Shown here piece after piece: positions 1 through 8,888 of a DNA stretch of 64,000 bases (position 1 is the stretch's first letter; every line of letters begins with the position of its first letter). A model generated the notes under the pieces. It was not told the DNA's origin. It was given only the letters and a program-made list of their open reading frames with translations, and made no database searches. This DNA comes from Haemophilus parainfluenzae (lineage in GTDB: Bacteria > Pseudomonadota > Gammaproteobacteria > Enterobacterales > Pasteurellaceae). The stretch spans positions 1 to 64,000 of the forward strand of contig NZ_QEPO01000001.1 of NCBI RefSeq assembly GCF_003252725.1, in the 5' to 3' direction. The translations under genes were made by a program, and so were the position numbers.

Positions 1-43
1 ATAGCGGAGCAGAGAGAAATAGAAAAGTTATTAAAGGAATAAT

Positions 44-159
44 CCTGGCGGCGATAGAGCGGTGGTCCCACCTGACCCCATACCGAACTCAGAAGTGAAA
101 CGCCGATGCGCCGATGGTAGTGTGGGGCTTCCCCATGTGAGAGTAGGACACCGCCAGGT
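44..159 (+). rRNA. rrf: 5S ribosomal RNA
   Basis: This is a complete 5S rRNA. It shows the terminal pairing of CCTGGCGGC at the 5' end with GCCGCCAGG-like sequence at the 3' end, the conserved loop around ACCCCATACCGAACTCAG, and the GATGGTAGTG and GAGAGTAGG blocks. The roughly 40 bases before it look like a 23S-5S spacer, so this is the distal end of an rRNA operon whose 23S gene lies outside the window. The exact ends could shift by a base or two. Confidence 0.97.
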
Positions 160-171
160 ACTGAATGTAGA

Positions 172-200
172 ACCCCGAGCTGAATGGCTTGGGGTTTTTG
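172..200 (+). terminator. rRNA operon terminator
   Basis: The inverted repeat AACCCCGAGC / GCTTGGGGTT is followed by a T-run shortly after the 5S gene. It is an intrinsic terminator closing the rRNA operon. Confidence 0.85.
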
Positions 201-236
201 TTTATGGAGTTTTGTTAAAGATTACTTTGACAATAT

Positions 237-245
237 AAGTGCGGT
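237..245 (+). repeat. DNA uptake signal sequence (first of more than 50)
   Basis: AAGTGCGGT is the core of the Haemophilus uptake signal used for self-DNA recognition in transformation. By eye I found at least 55 exact cores on both strands. Examples start at 4040, 8565, 9379, 9759, 14487, 15866, 20909, 28514, 30384, 34652, 38727, 40243, 41674, 44563, 51840, 53372, 55334, 60256, 62767 and 63365. Many sit inside coding regions and others form paired hairpins after genes. The density matches a Pasteurellaceae genome of the Hin uptake dialect. Confidence 0.95.
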
Positions 246-348
246 CAAAATCAGAAGAGTTTTATTAAAAGATGTTTAAATCTTTTAATGAGAAAATATA
301 GGTGGAATGGTACAATCACCAAAATTTTTTATAGGATAAATAACACAA

Positions 349-906
349 ATGGCTCGTAAAAAGAAAAGTCGTAAAATTAGCGATATTATGCCAATTCGTA
401 AATCGGATAAGAAACCTGAAGCACCGAAGTTATCAGGTAAGAAATTAACACGTTATGAATTAGATGCTAAAGCAAGAGAAGATAAGAAAAAACGTAAACA
501 TAAAGGTTTAGCATCGGGTTCTCGTCATAGTAACGCTGAGCAAAATAAGCATAATCAAGTCGTTGAACAAAAAGATCCGCGTATTGGCAGTCGTAAAAAG
601 GTTCCACTGATTGTTGAATTTGTGAATAACCCTGAGAAAGGGATGACAATTCCAGCAGTCAAAGAACCGAAAAAACTTGCGCCTGAAGTTGAATTAGAAC
701 GCTTAGAAAATAATGAAATTCTAAATGAATTGTTGGATGCCTTAGATGAAGGTAAAACGATTAGTAAAGCAGATCAACAATTTGTGGATGAATGCTTAGA
801 TCGTATTGCTCAGTTAATGGAAGAATTGGGTATTCAAGATGAAGAAGAAACAGAGGATGACCTCTATCTAACCTTCGAGAAAATTGATATCAACCAATTC
901 AGATAA
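349..906 (+). CDS. yihI: Der GTPase-activating protein YihI
   Basis: The 185-residue protein has the YihI layout. A very basic N-terminus (MARKKKSRK, with several Lys/Arg clusters to about residue 55) is followed by a conserved core and a strongly acidic tail. Family knowledge: YihI stimulates the Der (EngA) GTPase and tunes late 50S ribosome assembly in the cytoplasm. It is followed within 6 bases by the DUF2489 gene and then hemN, the order known in gamma-proteobacteria. The start is the first ATG of the conserved N-terminus. Confidence 0.93.
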   Translation: MARKKKSRKISDIMPIRKSDKKPEAPKLSGKKLTRYELDAKAREDKKKRKHKGLASGSRHSNAEQNKHNQVVEQKDPRIGSRKKVPLIVEFVNNPEKGMTIPAVKEPKKLAPEVELERLENNEILNELLDALDEGKTISKADQQFVDECLDRIAQLMEELGIQDEEETEDDLYLTFEKIDINQFR

Positions 907-911
907 TTGTC

Positions 912-1355
912 ATGTGGCCGATTATTTTAAGTATCATTGCCTTGGGAATTATTGCTGGCGTATCATTTTATGCTTTCAAATTACTTAGGAAGTTACGCCA
1001 TCAAAACACTATCATTAAACAGGCTAAAATAGCGCGTACAAAACGCCTAAAAGAGAGTATGGTAATTATCGCTAAAGCGATGCAAAATGGAGATTGTAAC
1101 CATTCAGAAGGGGTGATTCGTTTATCAATGCTTTTACTCCCTTTTGGACAATCTTTGCAGCCATATCAAGCGATGTATGCACTTTATAATATTGTAAAAG
1201 AAATGCCTACGCATGAAGCTCGGAAAGCATTGTTAAAAAAAGAAAGAATGAAACTCGATCTTGAGCGAGAAAGTGCAGAAGCAAAATTTGAAGAAGAAAT
1301 TATGTTGGAGTTACGTCAGTTTTTAAATGATGTAGAAAAATTTGGGGAAGCTTAA
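912..1355 (+). CDS. DUF2489 membrane-anchored protein
   Basis: The 147-residue protein has one N-terminal membrane segment (about residues 3-22) followed by a basic, helical, probably cytoplasmic domain. It resembles the DUF2489 family found between yihI and hemN in Pasteurellaceae and Vibrionaceae. The function is unknown. It starts 6 bases after yihI, and its stop codon shares one base with the hemN start, so the three genes look co-transcribed and translationally coupled. Confidence 0.8.
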   Translation: MWPIILSIIALGIIAGVSFYAFKLLRKLRHQNTIIKQAKIARTKRLKESMVIIAKAMQNGDCNHSEGVIRLSMLLLPFGQSLQPYQAMYALYNIVKEMPTHEARKALLKKERMKLDLERESAEAKFEEEIMLELRQFLNDVEKFGEA

Positions 1356-2722
1356 TGTCTGAAATTATTTGGGATCTTGCGTTAATTCAAAAATATAACC
1401 AATCAGGACCTCGTTATACATCTTATCCAACTGCATTAGAATTTAATGAAAGTTACACAAACGAAGATTTTATTGCAGCGGCTAATCGTTATCCGGAAAG
1501 ACCACTTTCCCTTTACGTACACATTCCGTTTTGTCACAAACTTTGCTATTTCTGTGGCTGTAATAAGGTGATTACTCGTCATCAACATAAGGCGGATATT
1601 TATCTTGATTACCTTGAAAAAGAAATCAAAGTGCGCTCAGAATTATTCAAAAATCGTGTTACGACTCAAGTGCATTGGGGCGGTGGTACACCGACTTATT
1701 TGACAGAGGAACAATCAGCTCGTTTGATGACGATGCTTAAAGACCATTTTACGATTGCGGATAATGCAGAAGTCAGTATTGAAATGGACCCACGCGAGAT
1801 TGAACTCGACATGCTTGATCATTTACGCAATATTGGTTTTAACCGAATCAGTATGGGCGTACAAGATTTCAATAAAGCGGTTCAAAAAGCGGTAAACCGT
1901 GAACAAGATGAAGAGTTTGTGAATGCATTGCTTGTTCGTGCTCGTGAGTTAGGTTTTCAATCGACGAACCTTGATTTAATTTATGGATTACCACTTCAAA
2001 ATGTGGAAAGTTTTATGTTTACATTGCATAAAGTGATTGAATTAAATCCAGATCGTTTAAGTATCTTTAACTATGCTCATTTACCAAGTCGATTTGCGGG
2101 ACAAGCAAAAATTAAAGAAGATCAATTACCGGCACCGGAAACAAAATTAGAAATCTTACAGAAAACGATCGAAACCTTAGGCAATGCAGGCTATAAGTTT
2201 ATCGGTATGGATCACTTTGCTAAACCAGATGATGAATTAGCAATTGCTCAAGAGAAAGGTGTATTACACCGAAATTTCCAAGGCTATACCACGCAAGAAG
2301 AATGTGATTTGCTCGGTTTAGGTGTGTCAGCCATTAGTTTATTGGGTGATACGTATGCTCAAAACCAAAAAGAATTAAAACATTATTATCATGATGTGGA
2401 AAATTCAGGAATTGCATTACATAAAGGTTTAGCGATGACAGAAGAGGATTGCTTACGCCGTGATGTGATTAAGCAGTTGATTTGTAACTTTAAGCTTGAT
2501 TTTGCACCAATTGAAAATCAATATAATATTGATTTCAAAAAGCACTTTGCTGAAGATTTACAGTTATTAAAACCATTACTTGAAGATGGATTAATTTCTG
2601 AAACGGAAACAGGCTTACAAGTTTCGCCTAAGGGTCGCTTATTAATCCGTAATATTTGTTTATGCTTTGATACCTATTCAAGAGCAGCGGCAAAACGACA
2701 ACAGTTCTCTCGAATTATTTAG
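1355..2722 (+). CDS. hemN: Oxygen-independent coproporphyrinogen III oxidase
   Basis: This radical SAM enzyme converts coproporphyrinogen III to protoporphyrinogen IX without oxygen. Its 455 residues match the usual HemN length. The cluster motif CxxxCxxCxC is at Cys60, Cys64, Cys67 and Cys69, preceded by YVHIPFC and followed by the HWGGGTPT segment that binds SAM. The C-terminal HemN domain is present. It shares one base with the upstream DUF2489 gene. With hemE elsewhere in the window it suggests an intact late heme pathway. Confidence 0.96.
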   Translation: MSEIIWDLALIQKYNQSGPRYTSYPTALEFNESYTNEDFIAAANRYPERPLSLYVHIPFCHKLCYFCGCNKVITRHQHKADIYLDYLEKEIKVRSELFKNRVTTQVHWGGGTPTYLTEEQSARLMTMLKDHFTIADNAEVSIEMDPREIELDMLDHLRNIGFNRISMGVQDFNKAVQKAVNREQDEEFVNALLVRARELGFQSTNLDLIYGLPLQNVESFMFTLHKVIELNPDRLSIFNYAHLPSRFAGQAKIKEDQLPAPETKLEILQKTIETLGNAGYKFIGMDHFAKPDDELAIAQEKGVLHRNFQGYTTQEECDLLGLGVSAISLLGDTYAQNQKELKHYYHDVENSGIALHKGLAMTEEDCLRRDVIKQLICNFKLDFAPIENQYNIDFKKHFAEDLQLLKPLLEDGLISETETGLQVSPKGRLLIRNICLCFDTYSRAAAKRQQFSRII

Positions 2723-2728
2723 TTATAC

Positions 2729-2767
2729 AAAAAACGGTCAAGATGTAAGCCTCGACCGTTTTTTATT
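2729..2767 (+). terminator. Terminator between hemN and lysA
   Basis: The stem AAAAACGGTC / GACCGTTTTT follows hemN and ends in a T-run. The A-rich left arm could also serve the convergent lysA gene. Confidence 0.8.
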
Positions 2768-2776
2768 TCTATCTGT

Positions 2777-4027
2777 TTATTTTGCAATACTTTCTAGAGC
2801 CCATAATTCACTGAGGCTTTCTCTGCGACGAATTAAATGAGCTTTCTCTCCATCCACTAGTACTTCTGCCGTACGTGGACGAGAATTATAGTTTGAAGAC
2901 ATGCTTGCACCATAAGCTCCAGCAGAGCGTTGAGCAATATAATCCCCTTCAGCAATGGCGAGCTCACGCTGTTTACCTAAGAAATCAGAGGTTTCACATA
3001 CAGGGCCTACAACATCATAAATGGCTTTTTCACGCTCTAAAGTGCGATCAATTTCAATGATGTTCATATAAGCTTCATAGAGCGCTGGACGAATCATATC
3101 GTTCATGCCAGTATCGGTAATCGCGAAGTTACGGCTTTCATTACTTTTTAAGTATTGAACTTTAGCCACTAAAATACCCGCATTCGCCGCAATCGCTCGA
3201 CCAGGTTCTAGAATAATTTCGAGATCTTCATAATCTTTTAATTTATTCAGCAGCGCAGTCGCATAATCACTTGGATGAGGTGGCGTTTCATCAGTATAAG
3301 TTACGCCTAAACCACCACCGAGATCTAAGTGTTTTAACGTGATGCCATCTTCTTTTAATTGTTCCATTAAACGAATAAGGCGATCAGTTGCATCTAAGAA
3401 GGGTTGTAATTCAGTCAGCTGAGAGCCAATATGGCAATCCATACCCGTAATTTTTACATGAAGTAAGGTTGCAGCTAATTTATAGACTTCACGTGCTTCA
3501 TCTACGCTCACACCAAATTTATTTTCCTTTAATCCCGTAGAAATGTAAGGGTGAGTATGGGCATCAACATCGGGGTTCACGCGTAAAGAAATAGGGGCTA
3601 CTTTACCCATTTCACCCGCAATTTGGTTGATATGGTGTAGTTCCGCAATAGATTCCACATTAAAACAACGAATGCCCACTTCTAACGCACGCATAATTTC
3701 GGCACGAGATTTTGCCACGCCAGAAAAAACCACTTTTGAAGCCTCTCCGCCAGCTGCTAAGACTCGTTCTAATTCGCCCTGTGAAACAATATCAAAGCCT
3801 GAGCCTAATTTTGCCATTACATTCAATATACCAATATTAGAATTAGCTTTTACGGCATAGCAAATTAAGTGTGGATGCTCTCCTAAGGCTGAGTCAAAGG
3901 CATGCCAATGGCGCTCAAGCGTAGCGCGCGAATAAATATAAAGCGGTGTGCCGAATTCTTCAGCGAGTTGTTTGACGGGCAAATCTTCAACATAAAGTTG
4001 CTCGTTTTTATATTGGAAAAAATCCAT
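2777..4027 (-). CDS. lysA: Diaminopimelate decarboxylase
   Basis: This PLP-dependent fold-III decarboxylase makes L-lysine from meso-diaminopimelate. At 416 residues it has the usual length. The cofactor lysine is Lys60 in CYAVKANSN. The GGGLGV phosphate-binding loop, the EPGRA motif and the GPVCETSD motif with the active-site cysteine are all visible. It lies just downstream of lptM on the same strand, an arrangement shared with many gamma-proteobacteria. An uptake signal (4040-4048) sits in the leader. Confidence 0.96.
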   Translation of the reverse strand: MDFFQYKNEQLYVEDLPVKQLAEEFGTPLYIYSRATLERHWHAFDSALGEHPHLICYAVKANSNIGILNVMAKLGSGFDIVSQGELERVLAAGGEASKVVFSGVAKSRAEIMRALEVGIRCFNVESIAELHHINQIAGEMGKVAPISLRVNPDVDAHTHPYISTGLKENKFGVSVDEAREVYKLAATLLHVKITGMDCHIGSQLTELQPFLDATDRLIRLMEQLKEDGITLKHLDLGGGLGVTYTDETPPHPSDYATALLNKLKDYEDLEIILEPGRAIAANAGILVAKVQYLKSNESRNFAITDTGMNDMIRPALYEAYMNIIEIDRTLEREKAIYDVVGPVCETSDFLGKQRELAIAEGDYIAQRSAGAYGASMSSNYNSRPRTAEVLVDGEKAHLIRRRESLSELWALESIAK

Positions 4028-4054
4028 GAGGAATCCTTTAAGTGCGGTCAGTTT

Positions 4055-4180
4055 TTATTGTGTTTTTTGCGTGTTTTGCGGTTGTTCTTTTTCAGGAAAA
4101 TATAATGGCCCTTTTACACCACAACCTGTCACTAAAGTACAGAATGCACTGAGTAATAAAATAGAAAGTAATTTTTTCAT
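4055..4180 (-). CDS. lptM: LPS-assembly lipoprotein LptM (YifL)
   Basis: This 41-residue lipoprotein precursor begins MKKLLSILLL and has a lipobox ending at Cys20 (VTGC). It continues with GVKGPLYFPE, the diagnostic motif of the YifL/LptM family. Family knowledge: LptM is an outer-membrane lipoprotein that helps oxidative maturation of the LptDE LPS translocon. The stop (TAA at 4055-4057) lies 27 bases upstream of the lysA start codon, so the two are probably one transcript. It is divergent from cyaY, as in enterobacteria. Confidence 0.9.
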   Translation of the reverse strand: MKKLLSILLLSAFCTLVTGCGVKGPLYFPEKEQPQNTQKTQ

Positions 4181-4275
4181 TTTTCAATCTCTCTAATAAG
4201 TAAAATCTGCCTTTGCCAACGAGGCGAAAGGCTTTATAATTCACGGCATTCTATCAGATTTAATCGGAAAATTTT

Positions 4276-4581
4276 ATGAATGTTGCAGAATTTCACCAAA
4301 ATATTGAACAGGTTTGGCAAAAAATTGAAGAAGAGCTAGAGAATCAAGGTTGTGATGTAGATTGCGAAACGCAAGGTTCGGTATTTACCATTACATTTGA
4401 TGATCGTTCACAAATTGTTATCAATAAGCAAGAACCACTTCTTGAACTTTGGCTTGCGAGCCGTTTGGGCGGATTCCATTTTGCCTATAAAAATAATGAT
4501 TGGGTGGCAAATGATGGTAAACACTTTTGGGATTCGTTAACCGAGGCGGTTGCTGCTCACGGAGAAACGGTAACATTCTAA
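4276..4581 (+). CDS. cyaY: Frataxin-like iron donor CyaY
   Basis: The 101-residue protein has the frataxin fold signature. It has an acidic first helix (residues 1-25), the central [12 protein letters not shown] strand block and the C-terminal segment WDSLTEAV. Family knowledge: CyaY binds iron and modulates IscS during Fe-S cluster assembly in the cytosol. Its stop codon overlaps the recQ start by one base (TAATG), so recQ is likely translated by coupling. Confidence 0.93.
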   Translation: MNVAEFHQNIEQVWQKIEEELENQGCDVDCETQGSVFTITFDDRSQIVINKQEPLLELWLASRLGGFHFAYKNNDWVANDGKHFWDSLTEAVAAHGETVTF

Positions 4582-6446
4582 TGACCGAACTCGCGGAACA
4601 TGCCCCGCAAAAAACAGACTTAAAAACGACCGCACTTAATACGTTGCGGTCTGTTTTTGGTTACCAATCTTTCCGCAAAGGGCAGGAAGAAGTGATTCAC
4701 GCTGCGTTAAGCGGTCAGGATGCCTTAGTGGTGATGGCCACAGGAAATGGAAAATCCTTGTGTTATCAAATTCCAGCACTTTGTTTTCCCGGTCTCACAT
4801 TAGTGATTTCGCCTTTGATCTCTTTAATGAAAGATCAGGTGGATCAACTCCAAGCAAACGGTATTGAAGCCGATTTTCTAAATTCTAGTCAGACGCCAGA
4901 ACAACAACAGCAAGTTGAAAATAAGCTGATTTCAGGACAATTAAAATTATTATATGTTTCGCCTGAAAAAGTGATGACAAACAGCTTTTTTCAGCTGATT
5001 TCTTATGCTCAAATTTCCTTTATCGCCATTGATGAAGCACATTGTATTTCACAGTGGGGGCATGATTTTCGCCCTGAATATACCCAACTTGGCGGGTTAA
5101 AAGCAGCGTTTCCAAATGCGCCAATTATGGCATTAACGGCGACAGCGGATTACGCGACGAGACAGGATATTCTCACTCATCTTAAATTAGACAATCCTCA
5201 CAAATACATAGGCAGTTTTGATCGTCCGAATATTCGTTATACGTTGGAAGAAAAGTTTAAGCCGATGGAGCAGCTTACGCGTTTTGTGTTAGCTCAAAAA
5301 GGAAAAAGCGGCATTGTGTATTGCAATAGCCGTTCGAAGGTGGAACGTATAGCAGAAACTTTGCGAAATAAAGGCGTCTCGGCTGCAGCGTATCATGCGG
5401 GAATGGAAACTGCACTACGTGAACGCGTTCAGCAAGATTTCCAACGAGACAATGTTCAAGTTGTGGTTGCAACGATTGCGTTTGGCATGGGGATTAATAA
5501 ATCTAACGTACGTTTTGTTGCCCATTTTGATTTGCCGAGAAGCATTGAATCATATTATCAAGAGACCGGTCGTGCGGGGCGAGATGATTTACCTGCGGAA
5601 GCAGTACTTTTCTACGAACCGGCTGATTATGCTTGGTTACAGAAAATTCTGCTTGAAAAGCCAGAGACGCCACAACGTCAAATTGAGCAACATAAATTAG
5701 AAGCTATTGGTGAATTTGCTGAAAGTCAGACTTGTCGTCGTTTAGTGTTACTCAATTATTTTGGTGAATATCGTCAAACGCCTTGTCAAAACTGCGATAT
5801 TTGTCTTGACCCGCCAAAGAAATATGATGGCTTAATTGATGCGCAAAAAGTGATGTCAACGATTTATCGTGTGGGTCAATGTTTCGGTGTGCAATATGTG
5901 ATTGCGGTATTGCGAGGGATGCATAATCAAAAAATTGTAGAACGCCAACATGATAAGTTAAGTGTTTATGGCATTGGTAAAGATAAAAGCAAAGAACATT
6001 GGCAATCCGTGATTCGCCAACTGATTCATCTTGGTTTTATTCAACAAGTGATCGGTGAGTTTAATAGTGCAACGCTTCAGCTCACAGAAAGCGCACGTCC
6101 TGTTTTAAAAGGTGAAGTGCCGCTTGAATTAGCGATGCCACGCATTTCATCTATTAATAAAATTGTGCATACGTCTCATAAAAATACGGTAGCAAATTAC
6201 GATAAAGATCTGTTTGCTCGCTTGCGTTTCTTACGGAAGCAGCTAGCGGATAAGGAAAATATTCCACCTTATATTGTCTTTAACGATGCGACGTTGCAGG
6301 AAATGGCACAATACATGCCAACAAGTAATATTGAAATGTTACAAATTAATGGGGTGGGTGCGATCAAATTGGAACGCTTTGGACAGCCGTTTATGGCATT
6401 GATTCGAGAGCACAAAGCAATTTTAGAAAAGGCAGAAAAAGAATAA
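4581..6446 (+). CDS. recQ: ATP-dependent DNA helicase RecQ
   Basis: This is a 3'-5' superfamily 2 helicase of recombination and repair, 621 residues long. Walker A is TGNGKS near residue 54, slightly unlike the common TGGGKS. The DEAH box is [15 protein letters not shown]. Helicase motifs V and VI, the zinc cluster (one Cys followed by CQNCDIC) and a C-terminal HRDC domain follow. I chose the ATG at 4581, which overlaps the cyaY stop. An in-frame ATG at 4527 would add 18 unconserved residues lying inside cyaY. Confidence 0.95.
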   Translation: MTELAEHAPQKTDLKTTALNTLRSVFGYQSFRKGQEEVIHAALSGQDALVVMATGNGKSLCYQIPALCFPGLTLVISPLISLMKDQVDQLQANGIEADFLNSSQTPEQQQQVENKLISGQLKLLYVSPEKVMTNSFFQLISYAQISFIAIDEAHCISQWGHDFRPEYTQLGGLKAAFPNAPIMALTATADYATRQDILTHLKLDNPHKYIGSFDRPNIRYTLEEKFKPMEQLTRFVLAQKGKSGIVYCNSRSKVERIAETLRNKGVSAAAYHAGMETALRERVQQDFQRDNVQVVVATIAFGMGINKSNVRFVAHFDLPRSIESYYQETGRAGRDDLPAEAVLFYEPADYAWLQKILLEKPETPQRQIEQHKLEAIGEFAESQTCRRLVLLNYFGEYRQTPCQNCDICLDPPKKYDGLIDAQKVMSTIYRVGQCFGVQYVIAVLRGMHNQKIVERQHDKLSVYGIGKDKSKEHWQSVIRQLIHLGFIQQVIGEFNSATLQLTESARPVLKGEVPLELAMPRISSINKIVHTSHKNTVANYDKDLFARLRFLRKQLADKENIPPYIVFNDATLQEMAQYMPTSNIEMLQINGVGAIKLERFGQPFMALIREHKAILEKAEKE

Positions 6447-6490
6447 GTGCGGTCAAAAAAAACAAAGAATTTTTCGACCGCACTTTTTTT
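6445..6490 (+). terminator. Bidirectional terminator made of two uptake signals
   Basis: An uptake signal at 6445-6453 and its complement at 6477-6485 form a hairpin with a T-run on the plus strand and an A-rich left side. It sits between the convergent recQ and yjjI genes and can stop transcription from both sides. Confidence 0.8.
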
Positions 6491-8032
6491 CTAGCTGGCA
6501 CTTACATCTTGTTCATCGCGTAATTGACGGTCAAAGACTTGTGCGCAATCATCGGTGCCAGCGCCATACCAAGTCGTATCGCGCAATGCTACTTCACCTT
6601 TACGGTATTTTTCCACTTCGCTTTTCTTCACCAAATAGCCCGTTACACGAATCAAATCGGTGTTTTTAAGGTAAGTGGTGATATAGCGGTAACCTTGAGC
6701 AAATGAACCATCGATAATATCAACAACGGCATCTAAATGATCCACATAGGTTTGGTCAAAGGCAAACAAATCTCCCGTACCTGATGGGAAGTATTTATGG
6801 AATGGCGCCGATTGTTTCAAATGAGCCAGTAACGTTGGTTCTTCACCCACACGAATGCGATGTGCTGGCGCATTACGTTTATCTTCTTCATGATTGCTTG
6901 CGCCTACTTGAGCATGTAATAAATAACGATTGCCCGTGCGTTCAGCATACACTCCTTCATGGTTATCCGTGACTTCTTTTAATTTATCCATAATCAAGGT
7001 TGCAATTTCATCACCGCGTTGGCTTTTACCAAAGGTTTCGTTTAAGCCTTCTTGTTGCAATAAATGATTTGTCGCATCTGCAAGTCCTACAATGGCAAAC
7101 ATCCCCGTAAAATTAGTCCGTTTGATAAAACCTTCTTTTTCGAGGAATGAGGTATTAAAGAAGTTGCTTTCTTCTACTACAAATTTATGGCGTTTATCCA
7201 TTGTGGAGAGCGCACATTTTGCTACACGAGGTAAAAGCTCATTGACCATTTCATCCACAGTTTTACAGGCGCGAGCGATAGTCCCTAAGCGCAAGCGAGT
7301 GAGGGTATAAGCCCCGCCGCATTCGGGCAGTGCGTTATAGCAACTTGCAATACCATATTGTTCGCCTAAGTCAGAAATGTAGTAAGCATCATTGGCAAAA
7401 GACGGTTTAGAAACTAATAAGCACGCTTTTGCCGCTAATTCTGCAAATTCACGACTTGTTTTACTTTTATCGTAACGAATGGTCATATTGGGTGTTGGTG
7501 CTTCTAGCTCAATCACCGCTTTTAAAATCAAACGCCCTGCTTTGGTGTCATAAGGGCCAATATTGGCATGACAGAATGAATCTGGCACAGTTTTATCCAC
7601 ATGATTTAAGAAACGTTTAATTTTGATGTAGTCTTGTTCTTCATCGGTAATAAACGGATCAAGTAGCATGTCTAAACGCCCAATATAAACCGGAAATGTG
7701 GTAATTGATGGCACATGAGAATATAAAATCAATAAGCCATCTAATGCTTCATCAAGATCTTTTGGCGCGGGCAATTCAAGGAATTCACAGCCTTTTTTAA
7801 TATACACATTGTAATCCGGCAAAATATAACGTGGGCGATAAATCGCATAGCCTTCATTTAAATCACAGATCATTTGATTTTGAAGGAATTGCCATTCTTC
7901 ATCCGTGTAACCTAATAATTCACGAGGGTCAAATAATCGCTCGGCAATATTGCCTAAACACATGAGTTTTTGTTGATAGGTGAGCGTGTTGGATTTTACG
8001 GTATCCAAAATATCTTGAAGAGATGCAAGCAT
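6491..8032 (-). CDS. yjjI: YjjI-family glycyl radical enzyme
   Basis: The 513-residue protein belongs to the YjjI (DUF3029) branch of glycyl radical enzymes. The radical-bearing loop RVTGY places the radical at Gly465, near the C-terminus. A CYNALPECGG segment (Cys231, Cys238) is the probable active-site loop. Such enzymes work anaerobically and need a radical-SAM activase. The physiological substrate of YjjI is not established. No activase gene is adjacent or elsewhere in the window. The upstream region carries candidate FNR and CRP sites, which fits anaerobic expression. Confidence 0.9.
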   Translation of the reverse strand: MLASLQDILDTVKSNTLTYQQKLMCLGNIAERLFDPRELLGYTDEEWQFLQNQMICDLNEGYAIYRPRYILPDYNVYIKKGCEFLELPAPKDLDEALDGLLILYSHVPSITTFPVYIGRLDMLLDPFITDEEQDYIKIKRFLNHVDKTVPDSFCHANIGPYDTKAGRLILKAVIELEAPTPNMTIRYDKSKTSREFAELAAKACLLVSKPSFANDAYYISDLGEQYGIASCYNALPECGGAYTLTRLRLGTIARACKTVDEMVNELLPRVAKCALSTMDKRHKFVVEESNFFNTSFLEKEGFIKRTNFTGMFAIVGLADATNHLLQQEGLNETFGKSQRGDEIATLIMDKLKEVTDNHEGVYAERTGNRYLLHAQVGASNHEEDKRNAPAHRIRVGEEPTLLAHLKQSAPFHKYFPSGTGDLFAFDQTYVDHLDAVVDIIDGSFAQGYRYITTYLKNTDLIRVTGYLVKKSEVEKYRKGEVALRDTTWYGAGTDDCAQVFDRQLRDEQDVSAS

Positions 8033-8061
8033 AATAATGTCCTGATTAAAAAGGGTAGCTT

Positions 8062-8090
8062 ATTTTAAGTCAGTGAATGAGTGATGACAA
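8062..8090 (-). promoter_or_regulatory. Candidate yjjI promoter
   Basis: On the minus strand TTGTCA (8085-8090) and TAAAAT (8062-8067) are separated by 17 bases, with the yjjI start about 30 bases further on. The activator-like sites at 8098-8132 lie just upstream. Assigned by eye only. Confidence 0.45.
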
Positions 8091-8097
8091 TTTTGAC

Positions 8098-8117
8098 AAT
8101 GTGATCTGCATCACATT
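8098..8117. promoter_or_regulatory. CRP (cAMP receptor protein) binding site
   Basis: TGTGATCTGCATCACA (8100-8115) is a perfect match to TGTGA-N6-TCACA. Flanking AA/TT extends the palindrome to 20 bases. It lies about 75 bases upstream of yjjI and 115 bases upstream of the divergent yczE-like gene, so it could act on either. Confidence 0.8.
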
Positions 8118-8118
8118 T

Positions 8119-8132
8119 ATGATATTTATCAG
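8119..8132. promoter_or_regulatory. Candidate FNR binding site
   Basis: ATGATATTTATCAG matches TTGAT-N4-ATCAA at 8 of 10 defined positions, with the core TGAT-N4-ATCA intact. It is adjacent to the CRP site and upstream of an anaerobic enzyme gene. This is an inference from sequence only. Confidence 0.55.
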
Positions 8133-8222
8133 TCAATTCGGTTATATCATATGACGTTAAAATGTTTGGGTTTTATTGGGTTTCCCATTATGATGTCGGC
8201 GTTAAACATAAACAGGAATAAT

Positions 8223-8888
8223 ATGAAAAAAGCACGGGTGATTCCCCACACCAGTTGGGCAGCCAAATCGCTATGGTCAGTCGAAGGTAAAACGATGTCG
8301 ATGCTCTTATTTGCATTGGCAATACTGGGCATTGGAGATGGCTTGATTGTGCTTGCTAATTTGGGTTCTTCACCTTGGACCGTGCTTTCTCAAGGTGTGG
8401 CATTACAAGCTAAAGTGAGTATCGGTTGGTCATCATTTTGGATTAGCTGTTTGGTGATGTTAGCCTGGATTCCCCTCAAATTAAGGCTTGGGCTTGGCAC
8501 TATTCTGAATATCATTGTGATTGCCTTTTTCCTTGGCTTAACCACGAAAATTGTGCCGGAACCAACCGCACTTTTTAGCCGAATTTTATTTGGTGGAATT
8601 GGGCTTTTACTCTATGGATTAGGGACGGCATTGTATTTAACCTGTCATCAGGGGGCAGGCCCGCGGGATGGTTTAATGGTGGGGCTTTGTCAACGTCTTC
8701 ATTTAAAAGTGGGGATTGTGAGAACAAGCCTTGAAGTGTCGGTTTGTGTATTAGGTTATATTCTCGGCGGCACAGTCGGGATTGGTACCGTTGTTTTTGC
8801 CGCCGCAATAGGTTGGATTGTGCAGTTATGCTTAAACTCAATTGCTCGCTTGCCACATCTTTCGCACGAAGGGGATAATGTCCACTAA
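8223..8888 (+). CDS. YczE-type integral membrane protein
   Basis: The 221-residue hydrophobic protein has about five membrane segments. Its glycine-rich motifs, GLGTALYLTCHQGAGPRDGL and the N-terminal LANLGSSPWTVL, are typical of the YczE/YitT-like family. The function is unknown. I chose the ATG at 8223 because AGGA precedes it at a good distance. An earlier ATG at 8151 lacks such a site. It is divergent from yjjI. Its 3' end overlaps the end of the convergent GT9 gene by 51 bases. Confidence 0.82.
   Translation: MKKARVIPHTSWAAKSLWSVEGKTMSMLLFALAILGIGDGLIVLANLGSSPWTVLSQGVALQAKVSIGWSSFWISCLVMLAWIPLKLRLGLGTILNIIVIAFFLGLTTKIVPEPTALFSRILFGGIGLLLYGLGTALYLTCHQGAGPRDGLMVGLCQRLHLKVGIVRTSLEVSVCVLGYILGGTVGIGTVVFAAAIGWIVQLCLNSIARLPHLSHEGDNVH

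Noticed and set aside
1-43. End of a 23S rRNA or a tRNA before the 5S gene
   Set aside because: The 43 bases show no recognisable 23S 3' end and no tRNA arm or CCA-like pattern. They fit a spacer.
4527-4580. Upstream extension of recQ starting at 4527
   Set aside because: The added 18 residues lie inside cyaY and are unlike RecQ proteins. The ATG at 4581 overlaps the cyaY stop in the typical coupled manner.
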